Assembly (NCBI RefSeq): GCF_013177455.1 | Contig: NZ_CP053660.1 | Span: 124,001 to 188,000 of the forward strand | Length of the DNA stretch: 64,000 bases | Source: Nocardioides marmotae | GTDB lineage: Bacteria; Actinomycetota; Actinomycetes; Propionibacteriales; Nocardioidaceae | Direction of reading: 5' to 3' | Shown: positions 29,207 to 40,129 of the stretch, piece by piece | Position numbering within the stretch: position 1 is the stretch's first letter | How the letters are laid out: each line of letters starts with the position of its first letter | Translations under genes and position numbers: made by a program | The notes under the pieces: generated by a model | Databases searched by the model: none | What the model saw: only the letters and a program-made list of their open reading frames with translations | Told to the model about the DNA's origin: nothing

Positions 29207-30576
29207 CCCCGACCTGGGCCCAGCTGGTCTACCTCGGCTGCGCGGTCTGCTTCATCCTCGCGCTCAAGGGCCTCGCCGGTCCGCGCACGGCCCGCGCCGG
29301 CAACCTCCTGGGCGCGGGCGCCGCGGCCGTCGCGGTGGCCGTGCCGTTCGCCCACGTCGACCTCGACCACGTCGCGCTCATCCTCGCCGCGATCGCCGTG
29401 GGCGGCATCGTCGGTGCCGTCGGGGCGCGTCGGGTGCAGATGACCCAGATGCCGCAGCTGGTCGCGCTCTTCAACGGCGTCGGCGGCGGGGCGGCCGCGC
29501 TGGTCGCCCTCCTCGAGCTGGGCCACCTCGGCCCGGCCACCCCGGGCTTCGACCTCGTCGCGACCGCGTTCACCGTCGCGGTCGGCGCGGTCTCCTTCGC
29601 CGGCTCCGTCGTCACCTTCGCCAAGCTCCAGGAGCTGATGACCTCCCGGCCGGTGGTCTTCCCCGGCCTGCCGGTGCTCTTCGCGGTGCTGCTGCTCGCC
29701 GTGCTCGGCCTCGCCGCGCTGGTCGTCACCGAGGCCTCGGTCGGCTGGGGCGTCGCGCTGGCCCTGGTCGGGCTCGCCGCGGGCGCGCTGCTCGTGCTGC
29801 CGGTCGGCGGTGCCGACGTACCCATCGTCATCTCGCTGCTCAACGCGCTCACCGGCCTCACGGTCGCCGCCGGCGGGTACGTGCTGGGCAACGTGGTGCT
29901 GCTCGTCGCCGGCACGCTCGTGGGCGCCTCCGGCTCGTTCCTCACCCTGCTGATGGCCCGCGCGATGGGCCGCTCGGTCGGCAACATCCTCTTCGGCGCG
30001 CTGCGCGGCGGGTCGACCCTGGGCGCCGGCGAGGCCTCCGACCGGCCGGTGCGCAGCGCCGGGGCCGAGGACGTCGCGATCTCGCTGGGGTACGCCGAGC
30101 GGGTCGTCGTCGTGCCCGGCTACGGGCTCGCGGTCGCCCAGGCCCAGCACACCCTGCGCGAGCTGGTCGAGGTGCTCACCGCCCGTGGCGCCCGCGTCGA
30201 CTACGCGATCCACCCGGTCGCCGGCAGGATGCCCGGGCACATGAACGTGCTGCTCGCCGAGGCGCAGGTGCCCTACGAGCAGCTGGTCGAGATGGACGAC
30301 ATCAACCCCGACCTGCCGCACACCGACGTGGTGCTGGTCGTCGGCGCCAACGACGTGGTCAACCCCGCGGCCCGCAGCAACCCCGACGCGCCGATCTACG
30401 GCATGCCGATCCTCGACGTCGACCAGGCGCGGCAGGTGGTCTTCCTCAAGCGCTCGATGCGCCCGGGCTTCGCCGGCATCGAGAACGAGCTGCTCTTCGA
30501 CCCCCGCACCACCCTGCTGTTCGGCGACGCCAAGGAGTCCCTCACCCGGCTGCTCGCCGCGGTCAAGGCCCTCTGA
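29203..30576 (+). CDS. pntB: NAD(P) transhydrogenase, beta subunit
   Basis: It is a 457-aa protein from GTG 29203, overlapping the preceding stop (GTGA). The N-terminal half has about eight or nine membrane helices (domain II). The C-terminal 180 residues are the NADP(H)-binding domain III, with VVPGYGLAVAQAQHTLREL, VAGRMPGHMNVLLAEAQVPY, VVLVVGANDVVNPAA and PGFAGIENELLF. All are standard. Together with the two upstream genes it makes a complete energy-linked transhydrogenase at the cytoplasmic membrane. Confidence 0.95.
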   Translation: MTPTWAQLVYLGCAVCFILALKGLAGPRTARAGNLLGAGAAAVAVAVPFAHVDLDHVALILAAIAVGGIVGAVGARRVQMTQMPQLVALFNGVGGGAAALVALLELGHLGPATPGFDLVATAFTVAVGAVSFAGSVVTFAKLQELMTSRPVVFPGLPVLFAVLLLAVLGLAALVVTEASVGWGVALALVGLAAGALLVLPVGGADVPIVISLLNALTGLTVAAGGYVLGNVVLLVAGTLVGASGSFLTLLMARAMGRSVGNILFGALRGGSTLGAGEASDRPVRSAGAEDVAISLGYAERVVVVPGYGLAVAQAQHTLRELVEVLTARGARVDYAIHPVAGRMPGHMNVLLAEAQVPYEQLVEMDDINPDLPHTDVVLVVGANDVVNPAARSNPDAPIYGMPILDVDQARQVVFLKRSMRPGFAGIENELLFDPRTTLLFGDAKESLTRLLAAVKAL

Positions 30577-30600
30577 CCACCGTCCTGCCCCCGGCTTTCC

Positions 30601-30771
30601 GCCGAGTGCTCACTTCTGGCGGGCCGAGTGGGCACTTCTGGTGAGCCGAGTGGGCACTTCCGGCGAGGCGAGTGGGCACTTCCGCGCAGGTGTGGTCGCC
30701 CGGCCGGCCAGAAGTGCCGACTCACCAGGTCAGAAGTGCCGACTCGGCCGGTCAGAAGTGCCGACTCGGCG
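30601..30771. repeat. Head-to-head 22-bp tandem repeat array (4 + 3 units)
   Basis: Four tandem units begin at 30601, 30623, 30645 and 30667 with an exact 22-bp period; consensus GCCGAGTGGGCACTTCTGG plus 3 variable bases. After a 17-bp spacer (30689-30705), three inverted units begin at 30706, 30728 and 30750, also at exact 22-bp period, with GGTCAGAAGTGCCGACTCGG. The two arms pair along most of their length, with one recurrent G-G mismatch per unit because the arms differ at one fixed base. The array lies between the convergent stops of pntB and upp. Confidence 0.92.
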
Positions 30772-30782
30772 GGGCAGTCGGG

Positions 30783-31424
30783 TCAGTGCGCGACGCCGTA
30801 CAACCGGTCGCCGGCGTCGCCGAGGCCCGGGACGATGTAGCCCTTCTCGTCGAGCCGCTCGTCGAGGGCGGCGGTGACGACCGTAACCGGGACGTCGAGG
30901 CCCTCGAGCTCGCGCTCGAGCCGCGCGCAGCCCTCGGGGGCGGCGAGCAGGCAGATCGCGGTGATGTGGTCGGCGCCGCGGTCGGTGAGGAACTTGATGG
31001 CCGCCGCGAGGGTGCCGCCGGTGGCCAGCATCGGGTCGAGGATGTAGCACTGGCGCCCGGAGAGGTCCGCGGGCAGCCGCTCGGCGTACGTCGAGGCCTG
31101 GAGGGTGTCCTCGTTGCGCACCATGCCGACGAAGCCGACCTCGGCGGTCGGCAGCAGGCGCATCATCCCGTCGAGCATGCCCAGCCCGGCGCGCAGGATC
31201 GGCACGACCAGCGGCTTCGGCGAGGCCAGCGCGGTGCCGGTCGTCGGCGCCACCGGCGTCTCGATGGAGTAGCTCTGCACGCGGACGTCGCGGGTGGCCT
31301 CGTAGGCCAGGAGCGTGACCAGCTCGTCGGCGAGGTGGCGGAACGTCGGGGAGTCGGTGTGCTTGTCGCGCAGGACGGTGAGCTTGTGGGCGACAAGGGG
31401 GTGGTCCACGACGTGGGTGCGCAT
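30783..31424 (-). CDS. upp: Uracil phosphoribosyltransferase
   Basis: It is a 213-aa protein, standard length. It starts [20 protein letters not shown]. Conserved features are [14 protein letters not shown], the PRPP loop [16 protein letters not shown], and the C-terminal uracil-binding [15 protein letters not shown]. It salvages uracil to UMP. The gene is leaderless (see 31431), and its stop lies 12 bp from the 22-bp repeat array. Confidence 0.96.
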   Translation of the reverse strand: MRTHVVDHPLVAHKLTVLRDKHTDSPTFRHLADELVTLLAYEATRDVRVQSYSIETPVAPTTGTALASPKPLVVPILRAGLGMLDGMMRLLPTAEVGFVGMVRNEDTLQASTYAERLPADLSGRQCYILDPMLATGGTLAAAIKFLTDRGADHITAICLLAAPEGCARLERELEGLDVPVTVVTAALDERLDEKGYIVPGLGDAGDRLYGVAH

Positions 31425-31430
31425 GGGTGA

Positions 31431-31436
31431 ACTCTA
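31431..31436 (-). promoter_or_regulatory. -10 hexamer TAGAGT of upp
   Basis: On the minus strand TAGAGT is followed by 6 nt and ATG 31424. No ribosome site is present. Confidence 0.6.
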
Positions 31437-31525
31437 GGCCCCGGGGTCCGCGCGGGGGTTGGCCCCACGGCGGGGGCGTGCCACCCTGGACGGGTCCGGA
31501 TCCCGCCAGCACGAGGAGGGGCGCC

Positions 31526-32011
31526 GTGTCCGACCAGCTCGACGCCGTCGACTTCGCCGTCGCGGCCTACCGCGAGGACGGCGCGTGGACCGTCGCCGAG
31601 CTCGTCCACGACCACCTCGACGACGTCGCGACCCTCGCCGACGGGCTGCGCCGGCTGCCCGGCGATGCCGGCGCGCTCGGCATGGTCGCGATGGACGAGG
31701 ACTTCTTCCTCCTCGTCCGCGTGGCGGGCCCCAGCACCCGCGTGCTGCTCTCCGACATCACCGCCGCCGACGAGTGGGACCTGGCCGCCTCGGCGGTGGA
31801 GTTCCTGCGGCTGCCGATGCCCGAGGACGACGACGACCAGGTGCCGGCCGGCGACCTGGCCCTGCTCGGGGATCTCGGCGTGGACGCGCTCGACCTCGGC
31901 GACCTGCTCGACGACCCCGACCTCTACCCGGACGAGGTGCTCTCCGACGTCGCCCGCCGGTTGGGCTTCGGCGAGCTGTTCGACGACGCCGTGGGGCTCA
32001 CCTCGGCGTGA
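31526..32011 (+). CDS. tRNA adenosine deaminase-associated protein
   Basis: It is a 161-aa acidic protein from GTG 31526, preceded by GAGGAGGG. It matches the actinobacterial family always found just upstream of tadA. The pattern is DFAVAAYREDGAWTVAEL, then ADGLRRLPGDAGALGMVAMDEDFFLLVRV, shown as LPGDAGALGMVAMDED, a very Asp/Leu-rich middle, and RRLGFGELFDD at the C-terminus. The family name comes from gene neighbourhood; its biochemical role is unknown. The 4-nt GTGA overlap with tadA indicates coupled translation and possibly a protein partnership. Confidence 0.8.
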   Translation: MSDQLDAVDFAVAAYREDGAWTVAELVHDHLDDVATLADGLRRLPGDAGALGMVAMDEDFFLLVRVAGPSTRVLLSDITAADEWDLAASAVEFLRLPMPEDDDDQVPAGDLALLGDLGVDALDLGDLLDDPDLYPDEVLSDVARRLGFGELFDDAVGLTSA

Positions 32012-32484
32012 GCGGAGCCCAGCGCTGGCGCGAGCCCATGCTCGCCGCCCTGGACCAGGCGCGCGCCGCGCTGGCCACCGGCGACGTCCCGATCGGCGCG
32101 GTCGTGCTCGACCCCGACGGCGTGGTCGTCGGGACCGGCCGCAACGTGCGCGAGGCCGAGGCCGACCCCACCGGGCACGCCGAGGTCGTCGCGCTGCGCC
32201 AGGCCGCCCGCAGCCGCGGGGAGTGGCGGCTGGACGGCTGCACGCTCGTGGTCACCCTCGAACCGTGCACCATGTGCGCCGGCGCCGCCGTCCTCGCCCG
32301 CGTCGAGCGGGTCGTGCTCGGTGCCTGGGACCCCAAGGCCGGCGCCGTCGGCAGTCTCTGGGACGTCGTCCGCGACCGCCGCCTCAACCACCGGCCCGAG
32401 GTCGTCGGCGGGGTGCTCGCCGAGGAGTCCGCCGCGCTGCTCGAGGAGTTCTTCCGCGGGCACCGGCAGCCGGGCCCCGCCTGA
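32008..32484 (+). CDS. tadA: tRNA-specific adenosine deaminase
   Basis: It is a 158-aa protein from GTG 32008. It is a cytidine-deaminase-fold zinc enzyme with HAE (TGHAEVVALRQAA) supplying the zinc His and proton-shuttle Glu, and PCTMCAGA supplying the two zinc Cys. DVPIGAVVLDPDGVVVGTG and LNHRPEVVGGVL are typical of TadA. It converts A34 of tRNA-Arg(ACG) to inosine, which is essential for CGN decoding. tRNA-Ser lies directly downstream. Confidence 0.95.
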   Translation: MSGAQRWREPMLAALDQARAALATGDVPIGAVVLDPDGVVVGTGRNVREAEADPTGHAEVVALRQAARSRGEWRLDGCTLVVTLEPCTMCAGAAVLARVERVVLGAWDPKAGAVGSLWDVVRDRRLNHRPEVVGGVLAEESAALLEEFFRGHRQPGPA

Positions 32485-32522
32485 TTTCGTGGGCCTCGCC
32501 GCCCTCCGGTACATTCTGCCGC

Positions 32523-32612
32523 GGTGGCGTGTCCGAGCGGCCGAAGGTGCATCACTCGAAATGATGTGTGGGGTCAAACCCACCGTGGGTTCAAATCCCA
32601 CCGCCACCGCCA
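32523..32612 (+). tRNA. tRNA-Ser (anticodon CGA)
   Basis: The acceptor stem GGTGGCG (32523-32529) pairs with CGCCACC (32602-32608). The discriminator G and an encoded CCA follow. The anticodon stem CATCA/TGATG encloses loop CTCGAAA, giving anticodon CGA, which reads UCG. A long variable arm (GTGGG/CCCAC) is the class II mark of serine tRNAs. The T-arm loop is TTCAAAT. Confidence 0.96.
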
Positions 32613-32620
32613 GCCAGCAC

Positions 32621-32654
32621 GAGAGCCTCGCCCGGCATGCCGGGCGAGGCTCTC
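32621..32654. terminator. Perfect 34-bp palindrome downstream of tRNA-Ser
   Basis: GAGAGCCTCGCCCGGC (32621-32636) and GCCGGGCGAGGCTCTC (32639-32654) are exact complements, with only AT between them and centre GCATGC. It starts 9 nt after the tRNA CCA end. There is no clean U-tract (GTCGTTG follows). It is most likely the tRNA terminator. Confidence 0.75.
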
Positions 32655-32668
32655 GTCGTTGCGCGGCT

Positions 32669-32674
32669 TAAGGT
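32669..32674 (+). promoter_or_regulatory. -10 hexamer TAAGGT before a four-codon leaderless ORF
   Basis: TAAGGT is followed by 6 nt and ATG 32681, matching the leaderless spacing used repeatedly in this window. Confidence 0.45.
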
Positions 32675-32680
32675 CGTGCC

Positions 32681-32695
32681 ATGGACCGCCGATGA
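32681..32695 (+). CDS. Possible leaderless mini-ORF (MDRR) coupled to the next gene
   Basis: ATG GAC CGC CGA TGA starts exactly where a leaderless transcript from TAAGGT would begin. Its TGA overlaps ATG 32692 of the downstream gene. Termination there could deliver ribosomes to that start, which lacks a Shine-Dalgarno sequence. This is inferred from geometry alone. Confidence 0.35.
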   Translation: MDRR

Positions 32696-32946
32696 GCAAG
32701 ATGGACAACCTGCGTGCGCTCCGCGAGGCCCGCTACGAGCAGGACCGGGCGACCCGGTCCGTCCCCGCCGAGGACGCCGCGCCGCGGAAGACCCGTACGC
32801 CGGCGGCGCGGACACCCGCCAGGAAGCCTGCGATCGAGACGACCGCGGCCCCCTCGACGGACGCCGCCTGCGGGCACAGGGCCATCAGCGGGCGGGCCTG
32901 CACCAGGCCCGCCGGCCACGCGGAGAAGAACCACCGGTACGCCTGA
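32692..32946 (+). CDS. Small basic protein with Cys/His-rich C-terminus
   Basis: It is an 84-aa protein (MSKMDNLRALREARYEQD...). The middle is Ala/Thr/Pro/Lys-rich and probably disordered. The last 25 residues contain CGH, then CTRPAGH and HRY: two Cys and three His in a spacing that could bind a metal. I recognise no named family. The -10-like TAAGGT and the overlap with a four-codon leader support expression. ATG 32701 is an alternative start. Confidence 0.5.
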   Translation: MSKMDNLRALREARYEQDRATRSVPAEDAAPRKTRTPAARTPARKPAIETTAAPSTDAACGHRAISGRACTRPAGHAEKNHRYA

Positions 32947-33043
32947 GAGCGGTGACGTCCGCGCGCCGGACCCGGACCCGGACCGGGCCCCGACCCCGGC
33001 CCGCGACTGCGGTCGACCCGGCCCGATGCGGCAGGCTGGGACC

Positions 33044-33694
33044 GTGACGGAGGAGCAGCGGGCGGCACTGGGCGAGGACCTCGCGACGTGGATCGAGTCC
33101 CTGGGGCTGGAGGGCCACCTGACCGAGGCCGGCCTGCCGACGTTCCGGCGGGACGGCGAGGACGGCCGGGCCCGCTGGATCGACCCCGGCACGGGCGGCG
33201 ACCTCAGCCTCGCCCAGCTCCGAGACGTCGAGCAGCTGCTGCGCAGCGAGGGGACCGAGCCCGAGCACGCCGTACCGGTCTCGCTCCTCGTCCTGCGCCG
33301 GCACGCCCGGCTGCGCGAGGAGCTGCTGGCGACCCCGTGGCACGACTACGCCTCGCTGGCCGAGCTGCGCGGCGCCTCGCTCGAGGCGACCCGGTTCGCG
33401 GTGCACAAGGCCGCCTCGACCCACCGGCTGCTGGTGGTGCCGGTCGAGGAGCGCAGCATCGTGCCGGCGTTCCAGCTGAGCGGCGACGGCGAGGTGCGCG
33501 CCGACCTCGCACCCGTCCTCGAGCCGATCCTGGCCGCACGGATGGACCCGTGGCGGGCCTGGGCCTGGCTCACCCAGCCGGCCGGGCTGCTGGGTGGGCT
33601 CGTGCCCGAGCGGGCCGTGGCCGACCCCGAGACCGCCGACCTGGTGCTGACCGCCGCCGTCCGCCTCGCCGAGCGGGTGTCCGCGGGCTCCTGA
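33044..33694 (+). CDS. MbcA/ParS/Xre toxin-binding-domain-like protein, without a partner toxin
   Basis: It is a 216-aa protein from GTG 33044, which has a weak leaderless-type CAGGCT 6 nt upstream. The middle (TRFAVHKAASTHRLLVVPVEE, then VPAFQLSGDGEV) followed by DPWRAWAWLTQPAGLLGGLVPERAV and a closing helix (shown as WAWLTQPAGLLGGLVP) resembles proteins ending in the MbcA/ParS/Xre antitoxin domain. Those normally neutralise RES-family NAD-degrading toxins encoded alongside. No RES gene is adjacent, so this may be an orphan antitoxin or a regulator. The assignment rests on pattern memory only. Confidence 0.5.
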   Translation: MTEEQRAALGEDLATWIESLGLEGHLTEAGLPTFRRDGEDGRARWIDPGTGGDLSLAQLRDVEQLLRSEGTEPEHAVPVSLLVLRRHARLREELLATPWHDYASLAELRGASLEATRFAVHKAASTHRLLVVPVEERSIVPAFQLSGDGEVRADLAPVLEPILAARMDPWRAWAWLTQPAGLLGGLVPERAVADPETADLVLTAAVRLAERVSAGS

Positions 33695-33807
33695 CCGCAA
33701 GCGATGAGCCCGGGCCGCCCGGGTGGTCTGGACACCGACGAGCAGCCCGGCGGCCGCTGTCGGCGGCGTCCGGCATGCTGGCCCCGCCCGACGGAGGACG
33801 GAGATCC

Positions 33808-36186
<2,379 letters not shown>

Positions 36187-36221
36187 GACCGCCGCCGCCC
36201 GCACCGCCCGCGTGGTGTGGG

Positions 36222-36755
36222 ATGGGCGCCGTGAACCTCTTCGAGTTCGAGGGCAAGCGCCCCACCGTCCACCCCGACGCCTGGGTCGCACCGACCGCCA
36301 CGCTGATCGGCGACGTGACCGTCGAGGCCGGCGCGAGCATCTGGTACGGCGCCGTGCTGCGCGGCGACGTGTGCCGCATCGTCGTGCGCGAGGGCAGCAA
36401 CATCCAGGACAACAGCGTCCTGCACGCCGGGCCCGACCAGGTGCTGACCGTCGGGCCGAACGCCACCGTCGGCCACGGCTGCGTCGTGCACTGCGCGGAG
36501 GTCGGCGAGCAGGCGCTCGTCGGCAACGGCTCGACGCTGCTCGACGGCGCCACGATCGGCGCCGGCACGCTCGTCGCCGCCGGCTCGGTCGTCACCCCGG
36601 GCACCGAGATCCCGGCCGGCGTCGTCGCGACCGGCACGCCGTGCAAGCCGGCCAAGCCGATCGAGGGCACGTCCTCGCAGCTCTGGGTCGACACCAACGC
36701 GATCTACTACGCCGACCTCGCCAAGCGTCACGCCGCCACCGCGCACCCGGCCTGA
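36222..36755 (+). CDS. Gamma-class carbonic anhydrase family protein
   Basis: It is a 177-aa protein from ATG 36222; GTG 36231 is an alternative start. It is a left-handed beta-helix of hexapeptide repeats (VAPTATLIGDVTVEAGASIWYGAVLRGD). Three zinc-ligand His are present in NSVLHAG and VGHGCVVHC, as in Cam/YrdA trimers. The Arg-Asp pair (LRGD) is also present. It may hydrate CO2, but many bacterial YrdA/PaaY-type members are inactive or act on thioesters, so activity is uncertain. Confidence 0.85.
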   Translation: MGAVNLFEFEGKRPTVHPDAWVAPTATLIGDVTVEAGASIWYGAVLRGDVCRIVVREGSNIQDNSVLHAGPDQVLTVGPNATVGHGCVVHCAEVGEQALVGNGSTLLDGATIGAGTLVAAGSVVTPGTEIPAGVVATGTPCKPAKPIEGTSSQLWVDTNAIYYADLAKRHAATAHPA

Positions 36756-36779
36756 CCGCGCGGAACTCAGGCGCGGGGC

Positions 36780-37154
36780 TCAGGGGCGGGCGAGGCAGAC
36801 CGCGACGAGCAGGCCGGGCCGGCGGCCGGTGAAGACGTCCCAGCCGCGGTCGAAGGAGACGATGCGCAGCTCGCCGCGGGTCGTCCGCACGAGCGCGGAG
36901 TCGGGCTGGGTGCCGGGGTCGAAGCCGGTGCTCGAGCAGTTGTGCTCGTTCATCGCGCGGTGCACGGCCTGGCTCGCGTGGTCCATCGCCATCGTCGGGG
37001 GCCGGGCGTCCGGCGCGGCCGCGGCGCCGCCGGAGGCGGCCAGCCCGGTGGTGACGGTCAGCGCGAGGACGGCGGCGAGCACCGCGGCCTTGAACGCCAG
37101 CAGCACCGAGGAGACCTGCGCCCGGGTGGGGCCTCGCCTGGTGGTGGGTCGCAT
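36780..37154 (-). CDS. Small exported or membrane-anchored protein of unknown function
   Basis: It is a 124-aa protein from ATG 37154 with GGGAGC upstream. A basic N-terminus (RPTTRRGPTRAQ) precedes a hydrophobic helix (VLLAFKAAVLAAVLALTVTTG) and an Ala-rich linker, suggesting a signal or anchor. About 70 external residues contain two Cys (HNCSSTGFDPG, and VAVCLARP), which could form a disulfide. I do not recognise the family. It is divergent from the MoxR gene. Confidence 0.55.
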   Translation of the reverse strand: MRPTTRRGPTRAQVSSVLLAFKAAVLAAVLALTVTTGLAASGGAAAAPDARPPTMAMDHASQAVHRAMNEHNCSSTGFDPGTQPDSALVRTTRGELRIVSFDRGWDVFTGRRPGLLVAVCLARP

Positions 37155-37295
37155 CGCTGGGCTCCCGCTGCCGGTCGGAGGGGTGGGTACGCCGGTGACA
37201 ACGACCCGCCCCGGGGCCGGTCACGTCCCGGCCGCCGGCGTGAGCGAAATCTCTGGACCGGGCGCGCCACCCGGTCATGGGCGAGGATGGCGGCC

Positions 37296-38177
<882 letters not shown>

Positions 38178-38184
38178 CCCGGCC

Positions 38185-39606
38185 GTGAGCGGCAGCGGCC
38201 TGCTCGACAGGCACATCGCGTTCCTCGAGGCGCTGCGGTCCGCCGGGCTGTCGGTCTCCCTCGCCGAGGACCTCGACGCGATCGCGGCGCTCTCGGCGCT
38301 GGAGTGGGGCAGCCGGCAGACCGTCCACGCGGCGTACGCCGCCACGCTGGTCAAGAAGCAGTCCCAGCGGCCCACCTTCGACGCGCTCTTCGACCTCTAC
38401 TTCCCGCGGATGGTCGGCTCCGGTGCGGGCGCCGCGACCGGCTCCGGCGACGGGACGGGTGACGGGGAGGGCGACGGCCCCGACGCGGCGGGCCAGCAGT
38501 TCACCGTGCGCGACGGTGCCGAGGCGCTGCGCGACTTCCGCGAGCGGCTGGCCGAGGCACTGGCCGCGGACGACCGCCAGGCGCTCGGCGACCTGGCCGC
38601 GGAGATGGTCGCCCGGTTCGGCGCCATGCCGGGCCGCGGGCCGGGGCTGTCGAGCTGGTCGGCGTACACCGCTCTCCAGCGGGTCGCGCCGAACGACCTC
38701 GTCGACCGGCTGGTCGCGGGGCTGCTCGCCGAGGGCCGCACCGAGGAGGAGGCCGAGCGCACCGCGGGCCGCCGCGTCGGCGGGTTCACCCGGCTGGTCG
38801 AGGACGACGCCCGCCGCCGGATCGCGGAGGAGAAGGGGCCCGAGCACGTCGCGAACGTCGCCCTGCGCCCCAGCATCGACCGGCTCGACTTCCTGTCCGC
38901 CCGCCGGACCGACCTGGAGCAGATGCGCCGCGAGATCTACCCGCTCGCGCGCCGCCTCGCGGCCCGGCTGACCAAGGAGCAGCACGCGCAGCGGCGCGGC
39001 CCGCTGGACTTCCGGCGTACCGTCCGCGCCTCGATCTCGACCGGCGGCGTCCCGCTGACCACCCACCACCGCCCGAAGCGGCCGCACCGCACCGAGCTGG
39101 TCGTGCTGTGCGACGTCAGCGGCTCGGTCGCGAACTTCGCGCAGTTCACGCTGCTGCTCGTCTTCGCGCTGCGCGACCAGTTCCAGAAGGTCCGCGCCTT
39201 CACCTTCATCGACCACGTCCACGAGGTGACCGAGCACTTCCGGCCCGGCGCCGACGTCGTCGACGTGATGGCCGACCTGGCGGCGAGCACCTCGCACGCG
39301 GCGCTGTGGGGGCGGACCAACTACGGGCGGGCGATCACCAAGCTCGCCGAGAACCACGCCGACGCGCTCGGCCCGAAGTCCTCGCTGCTGATCCTCGGCG
39401 ACGCCCGGTCGAACTACTCCGACCTCGCGCTGGACACGCTCGGCGAGCTCGTCGGCGGCATCCGGAACGCCTGGTGGCTCAACCCCGAGCACCGCCGGCA
39501 CTGGGACAACGGGGACTCCGCGGCGTCGCGCTACGGGGCCGTCGTGCCCATGGTGGAGTGCCGGAACCTGACCCAGCTCGGCGAGTTCGTCCACGACATC
39601 CTCTAG
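38185..39606 (+). CDS. VWA-domain protein (CoxE-like), MoxR partner
   Basis: It is a 473-aa protein from GTG 38185. The N-terminal half is helical with a Gly/Asp/Ala-rich insert (GAATGSGDGTGDGEGDG). The C-terminal VWA domain has a complete MIDAS start LCDVSGSVANF (DxSxS), plus GRTNYGRAI supplying the conserved Thr/Asn region and LLILGDARSNYSD. It resembles CoxE-type proteins paired with MoxR ATPases. It binds Mg2+ and probably recruits the client protein to the ATPase. Confidence 0.87.
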   Translation: MSGSGLLDRHIAFLEALRSAGLSVSLAEDLDAIAALSALEWGSRQTVHAAYAATLVKKQSQRPTFDALFDLYFPRMVGSGAGAATGSGDGTGDGEGDGPDAAGQQFTVRDGAEALRDFRERLAEALAADDRQALGDLAAEMVARFGAMPGRGPGLSSWSAYTALQRVAPNDLVDRLVAGLLAEGRTEEEAERTAGRRVGGFTRLVEDDARRRIAEEKGPEHVANVALRPSIDRLDFLSARRTDLEQMRREIYPLARRLAARLTKEQHAQRRGPLDFRRTVRASISTGGVPLTTHHRPKRPHRTELVVLCDVSGSVANFAQFTLLLVFALRDQFQKVRAFTFIDHVHEVTEHFRPGADVVDVMADLAASTSHAALWGRTNYGRAITKLAENHADALGPKSSLLILGDARSNYSDLALDTLGELVGGIRNAWWLNPEHRRHWDNGDSAASRYGAVVPMVECRNLTQLGEFVHDIL

Positions 39607-39776
39607 ACACGCCGGGCGGTTTCGGGCCCCGCGGATGCCGTGCTGTGCCGCGGTACGGCTAGCCTGCGGGACGCCGGACGAGCCTGCGGCACCACGCGCA
39701 GGCCGCCGGTCGTGCCGCCGAACCCCGACCGGGCCGGCACCGCACGACCCCAGCAGACGACGAACAGGAGCACGAC

Positions 39777-40055
39777 ATGAACAAGGGACAGCTGCGCGAC
39801 GCCGTCGCCGAGCAGACCGGTCTGGGCAACAAGGAGGCCGAGCAGGCCCTCGACGCCGTCCTCGACGCCATCGTCAAGGCCGTCGCCGCCGGTGACAAGG
39901 TCAGCATCAGCGGCTTCGGCACCTTCGAGTCGCGCGAGCGCTCGGCTCGCCAGGGCCGCAACCCGCAGACCGGCGAGACCATCGAGATCGCCGCCACCAC
40001 CGCGCCGGCGTTCAAGGCCGCCTCGGCCTTCAAGTCGGCGGTCGCCGGCAGCTGA
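39777..40055 (+). CDS. hup: HU-family nucleoid DNA-binding protein
   Basis: It is a 92-aa protein from ATG 39777 with AGGAG upstream. It is a full HU fold: MNKGQLRDAVAEQTGLGNKEAE helices (shown as MNKGQLRDAVAEQ), VSISGFGTFESRERSARQGRNP (the beta arm with RNPQTGE) and APAFKAASAFK. It lacks the Lys/Ala-rich C-terminal tail of mycobacterial HupB, so it is the short form. It is monocistronic, with a long leader after TAGCCT at about 39660 as a possible -10, and followed by a strong terminator. Confidence 0.95.
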   Translation: MNKGQLRDAVAEQTGLGNKEAEQALDAVLDAIVKAVAAGDKVSISGFGTFESRERSARQGRNPQTGETIEIAATTAPAFKAASAFKSAVAGS

Positions 40056-40074
40056 GCTGCCACCCGACGTACGA

Positions 40075-40120
40075 CGGCCGAGGGCCGGGCACCCCGCTCA
40101 GGGGGCCCGGCCCTCGGCCG
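40075..40120. terminator. Strong hairpin between hup and cassette A
   Basis: CGGCCGAGGGCCGGGC (40075-40090) pairs perfectly over 16 bp with GCCCGGCCCTCGGCCG (40105-40120), with a 14-nt loop. It lies between the convergent stops at 40055 and 40130, so it can serve both strands. Confidence 0.8.
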
Positions 40121-40129
40121 TTCCCGGCC

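Noticed and set aside
30601..30771. CRISPR array
   Set aside because: Units are contiguous 22-mers without unique spacers, occur in both orientations, and no cas genes are nearby.
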